A stretch of DNA of 64,000 nucleotides from Cyanophora paradoxa (lineage: Eukaryota > Glaucocystophyceae > Cyanophorales > Cyanophoraceae): contig QPMI01000017.1 in the NCBI GenBank assembly GCA_004431415.1, forward strand, positions 124,001-188,000, in the 5' to 3' direction. The translations under genes and the position numbers were made by a program. Of this stretch, positions 31,898 to 43,188 are shown one piece after another (within the stretch, counting starts at the first letter, position 1; each line of letters starts with the position of its first letter). The notes under the pieces are model-generated. The model did no database searches and had not been told where the DNA came from. It worked only from the letters and a program-made list of their open reading frames with translations.

Positions 31898-32215
31898 TCA
31901 CAGTGTGCATGCAGACAGGGAGCTCGAGCCCGGCCCCGCGGCTGGCGCCCTAGGCGGCGTCCGTCGCGCGGGGCCGGGCCGCTTCGTGCCGCCGGGACCC
32001 ATGGCCACGGCCGAGGGGCCAGCGGCCGGCCCCGCGAGGGTGCCCCGGGGCGCCTGCCCCGCGAGGGCGCGCAGCTCGCCCTCGGCGGCGTTGCGCTCCT
32101 TCTCGAGCGCCCGCACTCGCTCCGGATCCTGCACTGCCACCGCCTCCGCCTCGGCGGTAGGCAGCTCCTCGCGCCGCCTCTGCAGCGCCTTGAGCGTTTC
32201 GAGCTGCCTACCCTG
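31898..32215 (-). CDS. Coiled-coil exon fragment
   Basis: A minus-strand stretch encodes charged heptads (RQLETLKALQRRREELPTAE; RVRALEKERNAAEGELRALA) ending at a possible GC donor, then a Pro/Gly-rich tail. It resembles part of a coiled-coil gene, perhaps a fragment related to BLD10-type sequence. No start or stop can be justified. Confidence 0.3.
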   Translation of the reverse strand, partial: QGRQLETLKALQRRREELPTAEAEAVAVQDPERVRALEKERNAAEGELRALAGQAPRGTLAGPAAGPSAVAMGPGGTKRPGPARRTPPRAPAAGPGSSSLSACTL

Positions 32216-32486
32216 ATTAAACGTAGTTCATTCTTCTGCTTTCCGTTCTTTAATTCTTAACTATGTATGCTTTCACGGGGACGTCGACCGGAGCAGCATA
32301 TATAGATTTAATTTTGAGTTCTGCTTCGCGACGGTTGAACAACATGAACTTGAACGACGAGCACCGTCGGGCACTAAATTACTGCGGCGTTAATTAACGC
32401 GGTTTCAAAAATGGCGCCGGCCCGGCCCTCCTCTGATCATGAGCTCGAGCAAAATACCGCGGTACCAAATTAACGCGTTTTAACTA

Positions 32487-33425
32487 GCAGACCGCGCCCG
32501 GTCCTGTGCAAGTGCGGGAAGTGCGGGTTGCGCGTGGAGGTGCAAGCTTAAGGGGGGGGGGGTCCTTATATAATTATACACATTGCAGGGTACTTGGGGA
32601 TGGGGGAGGGGGTTGGGGTGTGAGGCTGGATATGGGGAGGGGGGGGGGGGGGGAGGGAGGGAGGGGGGTGGGATGAGGGGCGGAGGGGCGGGGCGGGGAA
32701 GGGGGGGGGGGGGGGGGGGGGGGCAGAGGTCCATAATTATCATCTTGAATAACAACTATTTCATTATCTAAAAAATAGGGGGGGGGAGGGAGGGGGGGGC
32801 AGAGAGGCAAGCTTAAGGCGGCCGGCCGGGCAGGTGGGGTGGCGACGCGGGCGGCGGCACCAGCGCGCGGGCGCGCGGGCGATCGCGAGGGCGGCGGCGG
32901 GCGGGAAGCCGGAGCGGCAGGTGGCGCCGGGTCCTGCGCATATATAGCCTGCGCATACGCAGAACCGAGGCGTCCGCTTAAGCCTGCCCCGGACAGCGGC
33001 TGTGCGCGGGCGGGGCCCAGCGGGGGCGGCCAGCTGCAGGCCAGATGCGCATGCGCAGCAGCAGCGGCGGGGCGAACCTCAAATCGACGAAGCCAAGGCA
33101 GCCGGCAGGGCGGCGGGCGGGGAAGCGGGCGGAGCGGCATGCGCACGTGGTGCACGTGCCGGGCACTGCGCGCTAGGGCCGAGGCGCCAGCGCGCTCTGG
33201 AGAGCGGCGGCGCGGGGGCGAGGCCCAGCGCGCGGCTAGCTATAGCTCGGCCCAGAGAATGCTGCGGGCGCTGGGGCGCTGTCCGCGGGTCAAGACACGC
33301 GTACGCGCGCGTGGCGTTGAGGCCTAGGCGTGCACGCGTACGCGTAAGAGCTGGCCCGCGGCTGCGCCGTACTACGGTACTCAAAGCTTGCAATTGCTCA
33401 CCGGCATGACAGCTCGTCGTGACTG
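32487..33425. repeat. Right arm of the ~1-kb inverted repeat
   Basis: Inverted, diverged copy of 165-1190. It contains long G runs (about 32637-32723) and the block TGCAAGTGCGGGAAGTGCGG mirrored near 1150. A shorter direct match (CCCCCCTTGCACATCCGCGC) is at about 33825. No gene is recognised. Confidence 0.7.
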
Positions 33426-34238
33426 CGCTTGAGGGTCTAGACATCTCTAAATCGTAGCTGGAGTCTAGATCTGCTTGAACCGGAGTTCGTCAGAAACCGA
33501 GAGCGTAGGCGGAACGCCGCGGCCCGAGCTCGAGGCCGCAGCCGGAAGCGCTAGCGCACCGGAACGCCGCGTCGCGAGCAGAGCTAGCGCTGCGAGCTCG
33601 TGCACAGCTGCTTCGCTTGCTGCTTCGTCCGGTCCAGGTGGAGCTCGAGCGCTGGCCACCCATATGCATATGCATATGCATGTGCATGCTCCATTCCCCC
33701 CTGCTCGAGTCGCGGGTAGGCCTGCTGCTTGACCCCCCCCCGGCTTCTATATAGCTACATGCGCCCCTCGAGCTCCGAGGCTCGGCCCTCTCTTCAGCCC
33801 GCGCGCACTGCCCCACGATACCCCCCCTTGCACATCCGCGCGCGGTCTGCGCATGCCCGCGTCGCACTCGCCCTCGCAACAGGCCGGCCGCGGGCGCGGT
33901 CGCCTAGGGATAGTTGGGGGCATTCATGAACATATTCCGTTGTCAGAGGTGAATTGAAGGAGTAAGATCTAGAAGAGCAGAAACAATCGCGAGATGAGAG
34001 ATAGACCCGACGGAGATGGCGAAAGGCCTCCGGAGCCGGCATGCGCAATTCACCAAAAAAAAAGAGAGATAGACTGCAAGTAAAGATAGCGCTTCATCCC
34101 ATCCCATCAAATGCAAAGGTTTACGCTCATGATCAGGATTAGTTGTGCAATCGATTAGGTATATTCGAGAGAGAGTCCTTCACTGAGTCGGTCACTGAGT
34201 CTAGATCTAGATCTCTAGATCTAGAATTCAGATCATGA
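33426..34238. other. Palindrome-rich intergenic DNA
   Basis: Contains CATATGCATATGCATATGCA near 33660, AGATCTAGATCTCTAGATCT near 34203 and similar perfect palindromes. No gene is recognised. Confidence 0.4.
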
Positions 34239-34735
34239 TCAGGCATCAGCGAAGGCCTCGAGGTCGGCCTCCAAAGACATCTGAGATTGCACCAGCGGAT
34301 CATCATCACGGCATGCGCACAGACCCGGGGCGGGGTGCACACCGCCTGGTCGAGGGCGTCGGCGGCAGCGTCGTACTCGACCGCATCCATCGCGAGCTCC
34401 TCCATGAGCTGCGTGCGCGCTAATTATTAATTATATATAATGCACGGCCGACCAAATATCTTCAAGGCTTATGCAGACTTCGAGCGCGCGGGGCCGGGCA
34501 ATTGCAAACCTGCAGCTGGGAGTCGATGTCCGTTTCTGCATCGTGAACGCTCACGATCTGCGCACGAGGATCGAGCATCAGTTCATTTTGTCTCAAGTAG
34601 AAGTCGCCCTATGCACGCATGTGCATGTGCGCGCCTGCGTCTCTGCGTCCAGCGCGGCGAGGCCGATCGATCTCAATAAGGCTTCGGCTTTGGCTTGATC
34701 TTCTTTCGTCAGGGGTTTGTTTGCGCAATTCCTTG
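34239..34735 (-). CDS. Small acidic helical protein, C-terminal exons
   Basis: Phase-0 exons, minus strand: up to 34635 (EDQAKAEALLRSIGLAALDA then ETQ), 34557-34510 (IVSVHDAETDIDSQLQ), 34408-34343 (LMEELAMDAVEYDAAADALD then QA) and 34280-34239 (MSLEADLEAFADA, stop). The intron after the ETQ exon would use a GC donor (GCGCGC). The acidic amphipathic pattern recalls adaptor or ESCRT-like tails, but I cannot assign it. The 5' exon(s) beyond about 34735 are not resolved. Confidence 0.45.
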
Positions 34736-35748
34736 CCACTGTTGATCTGCTCCCGATGGAGAGGCCGCCTTCGGCCCAGCACTTCTCGACGCATGCTTTC
34801 CCCGTGCAAGTCCTGCTATTGGGAGTCTCGCCGCCCGTGCAGTTTCGGCCCTTCCAGCACTCAACTGTGCATACAGCGCCGCGTGAGCCGTGCATATATA
34901 TGCACTGCGCATGCGGCAGATCTCGCACGCACGGTTCCGCGTTCCGAATCGGGACATGATGTTGCTCGTAGGAAAGCAGCAGGCGTATACGTAGGAAAGC
35001 TTAAAAAGCCGGCGCTGACCCGCCGCTGCGGCTAACTTCTGAGCTCCGCTTGATCTAGATCTGATCCCGGGCCTTCGGGAATATGCATGTGCCTTCAAGG
35101 CTTCGCGGACTCCCGGGAGCCGACGGGAGGGCCGGCCCGGGCCGCCCGGCCGGGCCGCCGCCGGCCCGCCGGGCGCCCGGCCCGCTGGGGATCCGGAGGG
35201 CCCCGAAAAGCGTCCAATTTGCGACTCGATCGCGAGACCGTCGGACTGCGAGGTATGGCACCGTATGGGTGGGCCGGGGCTCGAGCCCAAATCGCCAGCT
35301 CGAGCCGAGCTCGAGCCGGGACCCCTCGAGCCGCGAGCCGGCTCGAGCCGGCTCGAGGGGGGGCACCGGTTCCCGGATCGGACTTAGGCGCGTGGACAAG
35401 TAGGAGCACATAGTATTCAGCGAACACCGCGGCGCTACCCAGCGTCTGAAGCCTCATGATCACTGACAGAAGACGAATCGAAGGCGAGGGCTGCTTACGC
35501 TTCGCACCACTAGTACTGCTGCTAGCGCTAGCCTGGTCTGCTGCTGCCTTGGCAGCCGTGGCTGCCTTTCAAGTTTAATTTGCGCATGCAGCCTCAGTTG
35601 CGGCCTCCTTAGCCTAGGCCTGCCACATTGCGAATTCGAAGACGTACATGTCTTTCGCTGAAGGAATATAAACATCTGACTTGGAGGGTTGAAAAAATGT
35701 CCACGCCAGAGTGGTGAAGCTCATAGAGAAAAGAGAAAGCCTCTAGAT
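34736..35748. other. Repeat-rich intergenic DNA
   Basis: Holds a cluster of GGCTCGAGCC/CGAGCTCGAGCCGG repeats (about 35270-35360) that recurs at 36510-36690. No gene is recognised. Confidence 0.4.
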
Positions 35749-36120
35749 CTACCGTAGTACTGCCTCTGGAGCGAGATTGGTCCGCTTAGGCGAAACGAGC
35801 TCGAGAGTGCCTGAATGCGACCAAACACGCTCGCTAACAGCAGCTGCAGCTGGCTTAGCGCCATAGCGGCGGAAAAGGCTACTCAAAATGGGATAGCTAG
35901 CTGCCCGGCTCCGCCAGAACACAAGACAGGCGGAAAGATCCTCATCTGCAGCTATGCCTGGTTCAGCACACGATGCCGAGCTTCCCTTCACGCCGGCGCA
36001 GCACACGATGCCGAGCTTCCCTTCTGGGCTGCAGCTGCGACCTAAACGAGCGTGTTCCCAAATCCACGAGTCCAGTTGCTTCTCGGATTTCACACGCTTC
36101 CACTCGTCATCGTCGAGCGG
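35749..36120 (-). pseudogene. hAT-family transposase C-terminal (dimerisation) remnant
   Basis: Two minus-strand exons, joined in phase across an intron that holds a 36-bp tandem duplication (35964-36025), give DEWKRVKSEKQLDSWIWEHA and then SACLVFWRSRAASYPILSSL, AAAAVSERVWSHSG, PKRTNLAPEAV and a stop. This is the order of the hAT dimerisation domain (FW, fPiLs, SxxER(V/F)xSxxG, KRxxLxPE). No DDE core or terminal inverted repeat was found upstream, so it is probably a dead or domesticated fragment. Confidence 0.6.
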
Positions 36121-36499
36121 CTGCATGCGCAGCCCGGCAGGCGCGGGGGGCGCCGGCTCGTCGCCCAATATATATATATATATATGCCTTCTACCTCGTC
36201 GACGTCGTCTGCATCCGATGATCTGCATCGCTGCGCGCTGATTCGGAAGGGCTCGGCGACGGGCCGCGATCGCTCTCGACCGTACGCGTCGACGTCGGAC
36301 GACCCGGTTGGGCCGCGCCGGTTGCAATTGGCCATGGGCGGCGGTATACGTACGCGCTGGAAGAAACCTGTCAAAGGCTTCGAATTCTCGGTTGCAGGGC
36401 TTGGCGCCCGCGGCGGCTTGGCCGGCTGCTGAGCGCGCGGTCGCGCTCATCGCTGCTCGCGACGAGCCTCACGTAGTATGTACGGCTGCGCCGGGTCGT

Positions 36500-36695
36500 T
36501 CTAGGGGGGGCTCGAGCCGGGGGGGGGGGGGGGGGGGGGGCGAGCTGGCTCGAGCCGGCACCGGCCGCGCTGTAGCCCTCGAGCGGCTCGGCTCGCCGTG
36601 CACGTGGGCTCGAGCCGACCGAGTCCGGCTCGAGCCGGTCCGCCCCCTCGGCTCGGCTCGGCTCGGCTCGAGCCGGGCCGGCTCGAGCCCCATCT
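36500..36695. repeat. CTCGAGCC-based simple repeat with poly-G tract
   Basis: About 24 G at 36519-36540 are followed by repeated GGCTCGAGCCGG and tandem GGCTC pentamers. The same motif cluster occurs at 35270-35360. Each core GGCTCGAGCC is a perfect palindrome. Confidence 0.6.
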
Positions 36696-36784
36696 CTACT
36701 ACGTATACGTATACGCGTACGGCAGCCGCGCGACTCGGCGACCGTGACCTGACTAGCTAGTAGTCTAGTACTAGTAGTCTAGTA

Positions 36785-37043
36785 CTATCGTATAACAGAA
36801 TATTAGTGCGCGCATAATATTAATGCGCCCCCAATTTAATGCGTTTTCTGCCGTCAAAACGCATTAATTTGGGGGCGCATTAATATTGAAACGCTAAGAA
36901 ACTGCTGTCTGTACCCCCCATATGCAGCCAAAAGGCTTCAAAACGCATTAATTTGGTGCCGCATTAATAGGCATAATAGGCCCCGGGGTCCGGGTCCAAA
37001 AACGCATTAATATTGAGCGCATTAATATTGTGTTATACGGTAG
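36785..37043. mobile_element. MITE-like element with terminal inverted repeats
   Basis: The 5' end CTATCGTATAACAGAATATT and the reverse complement of the 3' end (CTACCGTATAACACAATATT) match over about 20 bp with few mismatches. The 259-bp interior is AT-rich in a GC-rich setting and has nested inverted blocks around AAAACGCATTAATTTG. No ORF. I see no clear target-site duplication, so the superfamily is open. Confidence 0.6.
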
Positions 37044-37869
37044 CATTGGAAGTGGTCAGAAGTTTTATTTCGAGCCCATTTGGGCGAAGGCACACTCATG
37101 AATTTCCTAGGGCACGCCAGGGGTACGGTGAGGTCTGACCCTTAGCGAAGTGCAGGGTGCTCCTATCGCATCGCATTGCTTATCGCTTACTTAAACTTCA
37201 TTATACATGCAAGAGATAGGTACAGGAAATTACGACGTGTTCTGCACGAGAAAAGGGCCCCCCGAATATTTTCTCGTGCAAAATGTTTTGAGAGTCCAGC
37301 TGCAGCCGAGACCAATTGCAAAACATTTTGCAAAAACTTCTACAAAATATTTTGTTTTATTTTTCAAAAATGTTTCGACCGGAACCCTGTCGACGTCGCC
37401 GAGTCGCTTCCGAAAGTTCGCCCGCCGTAGATCTTTAAAAGAGATATATATATACTAACGATTTTGTGATTTCTCTATAGCTTTGTGAGGACCCCTTTTT
37501 TTCGCGAGCTGTGTCCGGCGCGATACGTATATATATACAAACGCGTCAAAAAAAGTCAGGCGCAAACCGGCTCCCTGGAGGCTGGAGCCCGATCGAGAGG
37601 CGACGAGAGCCCGCGGCTGAAGGTTCCAAACGTTTAGTCGAGCGTCCCTGAGAGCCTGTGAGAGGCTGAGACTAGGGTTGCCGCTTACACTTACAAACAC
37701 AGCTCGTTTTTTTTACCAGTCGACTCAACATATCATAGTATGCCCGTTGTATGGCCGCGCCGCCGCGGCCGCCCGCCCCCCGTCCCCGCGAACACGGTCC
37801 CCATCGCCCCGCGGCCGTGTACCGGCGCGCAGCGGCGCACCCTTGCCGCCGCCTCGCGCCAGCGGGCCG

Positions 37870-39508
37870 GGAAGACCTCGCGGCGGTCAACGCGGAGCTC
37901 GAGCGCGAGCTGGCGGCCGCGCAGGCGGCGGGGCGCGCGGCGGGCGCCGAGCGCTCGCACGCCGACGAGCTGCTGGAGCGTGCGGAGGAGGAGGCGCGGG
38001 CGCGCCGCGAGGCCGAGAATACGGCCCTCATGCAGGCCGAGCGCCTCTCCACCGCGCTCCGCGTCCGCCCGCCGCCCCGGCCCTCGTCGGGTAGGCAGAG
38101 TTCTGAGGGCCGTGCAGCGCGTGGAAGGGGAGCGGGAGGCGGCGGAGGAGGCGGCGCGGCGGGCGGCGGCGGAGCTCGAGGCGGTCTCGCGGCGGGCGGA
38201 GGCGGCGCGCGAGGAGGCGGCGCGGGCGCGCAGCCGCGCCGACGCGGCGGAGGCGGACCGCGAGCGGCTGCGGGCGGCCCTGCGGGACGCGGAGGAGGGC
38301 CGCGCCGGCGACGCCCTCGCGGCGCGGCGGCGCGACGAGGAGGCGGCGGCGGCGCGGGTGCGGCTGCGGGGCGCGGAGGCGGCGGCGGAGGAAACGGCGC
38401 AGGAACTCCGAGGGCGCCGCGCTAGCGGAGGTGGGCGCACGCGCACCTTGAGATGACCGCTGGCGAGAAGTCGGTGTGCCCCGCCGGGCCCGCCGGCGCC
38501 TCGTCTCCCCCCGGCGCCTCGAGGGCGTGGCGCTGGCGGGGCGCAGCGGGCGGCCGAGGAGGTCATGCGGCGCCAGGCGCTCGACCTCCAGGCCCACGAG
38601 CGCCAGGCCGAGCGTGCGCCCGCCCCTCCCACATTCCCCTCCTCTTCCTTCCTTCCTCAGCGCGCGCGCGCACAGCTCTCGCGGGCGCTGCAGCGGGCGC
38701 ACGCGCAGCTCGAGATGACCGCCGGCGAGAAGTCGGTGCGCCCCGGGCCCGCCGGCGCCGCCTCGCCTCCACCCCCGCGCCTCACACCCCACACAGGCGC
38801 TCTTCCAGGACGCGACGGCGGTGCAGGCGGCGATGCGGGGCGTGGAGGCGACGCGGGAGGGCGCCGTGCGGGAGCTCGCCGCCGCGCAGGCCGACCTCTC
38901 CTCCGCCCGCGCCGCCCTCGCCGAGCTCTCCGCGAGCGCGACGCCCTCGCCGCGGCGCTCGCCGCGGAGCGGGCGCGCCTCAACGAGCTCGAGCGGATGA
39001 TCGCCTCGCTGCGGACGGGCGAGGCGCGGGCGCAGTTCGCCCTGCAGCGCGCCGAGTCCATGGAGCGGGAGCTGGCGGCGCTGAAGGGCGGCAGGCCCGG
39101 CTCCTCCGCCTCGTCCCCCGGGACGCCGCCGGCCTCGGGCGGGGCCCGCACGGGCAGCGCCGCCGCCTCGCCGGCCTCGCGCCACAGCCCCGGCTCCGCC
39201 GCCTCGGCCTCGGCGGCGGGGGCGGCGGCGGCCGGGGACGCGGCGATGGAGCGCCGCGTGGCGAGCCTCCAGGCGACCGTCGAGCACCAGTTCAAGCGTG
39301 CGGCCGCGCGCCCCCGCCTAGCCCCGCCTCAAAGCTCAGGCTCGCGCCCGCCCCCGCAGTGATCTTGGAGCTGGACGAGGAGCGGCTGCGGCTGCAGTCG
39401 CGGCTGCGCTCCATGGGGCAGGACCCCTCGGGCCCCCCCGAGGGCACCCCCGAGGGGGCGCACCACTCCCCGCCCTCCGTCGAGTACACCTCATTAGGAC
39501 CCGCCTAG
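37870..39508 (+). pseudogene. Partial BLD10/CEP135 copy A
   Basis: Near-identical to the 3' half of the gene at 24.1-29.0 kb. About 37870-38410 matches 26650-27210, then a deletion jumps to a segment matching 28000-28970. A short stretch around GAAGTCGGTG is duplicated internally (38468 and 38730). Introns are still present, so this is a DNA-level duplication, not a retrocopy. A one-base loss near 38930 (CTCTCCGCGAGC versus CTCTCCGCCGAGC) breaks the frame. Confidence 0.85.
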
Positions 39509-40056
39509 GACTCCTCCGGATCCGTTCCTTCAGCCCGTACCGTAACCCCGCCCGAGGCTGCCCCCCGGACTTGATCATGAGAAGGGACCGCCTCTCGTTT
39601 TTGTTTTTTGGAAGGAGGGGGGGGGGGGGGGGTTCCGGTCGGGGGTTGGAGGGGGAGGTGGAGGTGGTGGGGAGGGGGGCGAGGTGGAGGTGGCGGTGAG
39701 GGGAAGGGGGGGGGGGGGGGTGCGGGGAGGGGGGGGGTGCGGGGAGGGGGGGGGATTTGAGTTTAATGATTTAATTCTTTATAATTAATTCTCTCTAGAT
39801 CTCGAGCTCATTTTCTCTTCAAGGCTCCAGAAAGTTCTCTCCATTTTCTCTTGCTTCAAGGCTCGAGCTTTATATACTTATAGATACGCTCCCCCCGTAG
39901 AGCTAGAGAGAAGAGCTAGAGATAGAGAGAAGGGAAATATAGGGGGTATATACTTTCTCCTCCGCAGCTCTTCTCTCTAGCTCTTCTCTCCGTAGTGCAG
40001 TCGGCGTAGTCTAGCTCGGCCACGTCACTGGCCCGGGCGCGCCGCGGCGCGATCTC
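39509..40056. other. Spacer: BLD10 3' flank, G tracts, CTCTCT-rich DNA
   Basis: Continues the duplicated BLD10 3' flank (GAGAAGGGACCGCCTCTC near 39580), then long G runs (39617-39632, 39703-39722) and TTCTCTCTAG-rich sequence before the BTB gene. Confidence 0.45.
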
Positions 40057-41459
40057 ATGTCGACGTCGGAGCTCGACTCGGGCGATGGCAATTGCAAGGT
40101 GCTCTACTTCTGCCCATCTTGTCGGATCTACGCTACGCGCGATGGAGTTGCAAGTGCTTCGATCGCGCGGAACTTCTGCAAAAAATGCGCTGGATATGTC
40201 AGCGATCCCGTCGCGCTCTTCACTGCCCGGAAGGTCGCGCTCCTCGAGGTAAAGAACGCCGAAGCCGCGAAAGCGCTTTCGGCAGTCCAGAAGCCCCTCG
40301 ACGCCCTGAGGAGCGACATCGTCGCGGACTATCGCGACCTCTACGAGCGCTGCTGCCTTGGCGGCGAGGAGGAGGCGCGGGGCATCCGCGCGGACGTGCG
40401 CATCGTCCTTTCCTCGCGACAGGACGGTTCGAGATTTTCATGATCATTCGCGCGATACGGTTTGCTTTAATTTGCGTTTTCCCGCGTCATGATTAATCGA
40501 TATCCCTGTGTGCAGATGACATCGATCATGATCGCGAAGATGGCGGGGATGATCATGATCGACGGGGAAAGGCGAAGGTGCAGAAGGTGATGAAGAGCAT
40601 CCCAGCGCACTCTTTTATTCTGAAGGTGCAAGTGATCATGAATTCGAACATGGTCCGGGTCGCGATTTTTCGCGTTGACGATTGCGCATGCGCAGGCGCG
40701 CTGCGAAGTTTTTCGGGCGATGCTTTGCAGCAAGGTCCGCAGTGCGAATTCAATTTGTTGTCCGTTGATTTAGAGCCCTACGGCCGGCCCCAATTTAATT
40801 TTCTTCGAATTCGGAAAAGATGCGCGAGTCCGAGAGTGGAGAGATCGATGCGGCTAATTTCAAAAAGAGGACTATGTTCGAGCTCTTGCGCTTCGTCTAC
40901 ACGTCGGAGGTGCCAGTTCGAACCTCAAATTCAAATCAGTATTAATATTAATGTCGATCAATATCGGGTTTTATCGATTGCAGATCCAAGGCGGCTTGAC
41001 GGCGCTGGAGCTGGTCGACCTTATCCGGGCGGCCCACTTTTACCAGCTGCCGCGGCTCGCGAACGGCTGCATCGAGCGCCTGGCTCTGTGCGAGAACCTG
41101 TCTGCGGAGGAGGCCTTGAACATTTTCGTCGCTGCTCACGAACTCGGGTCACCCGTTACGAAGACGACGAAGTCAGCAAACACGCCTGCGCCCGCGAGCG
41201 CATCCGCAATCGACGTGGAAATCGATTTCAAAAAGGTTTGTATGCCTTTATACATATATATGTGGGCATGTGTCTAAATCAAATATGGGTCGTGATCCGA
41301 TCATGACCATCGACTTTAAATATGCAGATGTGGAAAGTCGCAATGAAAACCCTGCGGGCCAAGCGGCATGATGTGACGAAGAGCCCTGCATTCGGAGCTT
41401 TGATTGCTGCAGGCGCTGAGGACGTCGTCAAAATCTTGTTCGACTTGCTTCTCAAGTGA
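40057..41459 (+). CDS. BTB/POZ protein with N-terminal zinc-ribbon-like motif
   Basis: The ATG at 40057 opens an exon with two CxxC pairs (CPSC and CKKC) like a small zinc ribbon, then a helical linker (KPLDALRSDIVADYRDLYER). Phase-matched exons then give an acidic Asp/His block with SIPAHSFILK, ARCEVFRAMLCSK, GEIDAANFKKRTMFELLRFV with YTSE, and LDLIRAA-like LTALELVDLIRAAHFYQLPR with ERLALCENLSAEEALNIF. This is a BTB fold (PAHxxIL, SxxFRAML, LLxFxYT) followed by a BACK-like helical start as in SPOP-type proteins. The last exon (MWKVAMKTLRAKRHDVTKSP) ends at 41459. BTB proteins of this kind are often CUL3 adaptors; no MATH domain is seen. A broken paralogue is at 56.2 kb. Confidence 0.7.
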
Positions 41460-41739
41460 TAATCAATCGACATCGAATCAACCAATTATTGCAATTGCAC
41501 CTGTATTTTGTGCTTTAATATTGCAATTCAGAACCGCTGCTCAAAATGCATTATCATGATCATATCGAGCAGCGTGCACGTGCATAATTAATTTACCGAT
41601 CAGCTTATAATTAATTTACACGCAATCGAACAATCAAACTCGCGAGTCGGAAGTCAGTGGTCGGAGTCACAAGTCCAGATCTAGATCAGGCGGGGCGGGG
41701 GCCGGCTCGCCGAGTCGCCCGGTCCCGCCGCCTCGGCCT

Positions 41740-42125
41740 CGGCCTCGCGATCGGCGGCGGGGGCGGCGGCGGCCGGCGACGCCGCGATGGAGCGCCGCGT
41801 GGCGAGCCTCCAGGCGACCGTCGAGCACCAGTTCAAGCGTGCGCCCGCGTGCCCCGGCCTAGCCCCGCCTCAAAGCTCAGGCTCACGCCTGCTCCCGCAG
41901 TGATCTACGAGGCTCGGAGCTGGACGAGGAGCGGCTGCGGCTGCAGTCGCGGCTGCGCTCCATGGGGCAGGACCCCTCCGGCCCCCCCGAGGGGACCCCC
42001 GAGGGGGCGCACCACTCCCCGCCCTCCGTCGAGTACACTTCGCCGGGGCCCGCCTAGGGTCCCCCTCCGTTCCCTCGACCTGTACCGTACCCCCGCCCGA
42101 GGCTGTCCCCCGAACTTGAGAAGGG
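41740..42125 (+). pseudogene. Partial BLD10/CEP135 copy B, interrupted by LTR element
   Basis: Matches the last ~300 coding bases and 3' flank of BLD10, with an 8-base insertion near 41906 (TCTACGAGGCTCGG versus TCTCGG). It stops at CTTGAGAAGGG, where the LTR element begins. The flank resumes at 55722 with AAGGGACCGCCTCTC. Confidence 0.85.
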
Positions 42126-42406
42126 TGTCGCCTGGCTCGATTCCCAGGCCTTGCGGTGACTTAGTGACTAGAGCTAGTTGGTGCCTGACGTAGTCTGAGA
42201 GCCCTGGCATAGTCTCTCTTCCCGTAGGCTTACCTCTCGGTAGCCTACGCTGGCCTGCCTCTACCTGTCTTAGGGGTACAGAGTCAGTAGTCTTCCGGGT
42301 ACACAGTGAATACACCAGCCTGCATCTACAGCTGCTCCAGTACAGGGAGCCGGCCCCGCGCAGTACTGCGCGGTGCCCAATCGGGTGGGAATCCTCTCAT
42401 CCGACA
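42126..42406. repeat. 5' long terminal repeat, 281 bp
   Basis: Starts TGTCGCCTGG and ends CATCCGACA; preceded by the AAGGG target duplication (42121-42125). The sequence after it, GGCGCCACTGCTCACGG, is where a primer-binding site should be, but it lacks the usual leading TGG. Confidence 0.9.
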
Positions 42407-43188
42407 GGCGCCACTGCTCACGGAACTGGGCCCGTGGGCAGCCTCCGACAGCATCAGCCCGCCATCTTCGGCGACCAGCAGCGATGCGCACGCATCACTA
42501 GTAGCTCTAGAAGATCTTCTCAGTGCCGATCGGCGACCCCCGCGCACCGGCGGGCCCGGATCGGCGTGCGATCGATACGCACACAGCGATCAGCCTCAGC
42601 GAGCCGCCAGGCTCTCCGTCAGCGCACCGAAAACGTAGAACTAGCTCTGGAGAACCGATAAATGCGGTCGGACGCGCCCTCCCGTCGCCCTCGCCGACGG
42701 ACGCCGCAGATCTTGTCCAGATCCCCGAGGGACAACCTCGACGCCCATGCCCGTACGCGCGCCCCGCCGCGCAGCGCCGCGCGTACGGCCTCGCGCAGAT
42801 GAAAGAAGACCTTTACGACGACCGGCGACTGGCGAGCCTCGCCCTGGACCGAGTCGTGCATGAGCATGGCCGATCGGCTGTGCTGGCTCTCGCTAGCCTT
42901 GCACTCCGAGCCCAGCGCTTCGCGCCGGAGTTCTTCACGGCCTGTGCTGGCGCAGCGCACGCGCACGGCCCTCGGGGTGCGCGCCTGGCCCTCGCCCTTG
43001 GGATTTGATCTGCTGGGGTCGGCAGATTTGATCTTGGCACTGGACGCGTACGGGCTCGGACCTCGCCTGCGCCGCGCGCGCCCCACTAAGCGCGGGCGGT
43101 CGCTGGCCACCTATAGAGAGCCAGGCGAGCCGCTCGCCCGCAGATCCTTCAGCGGAGCCGGGAGAGCAACTGCTTCCGGGGTACGCAC

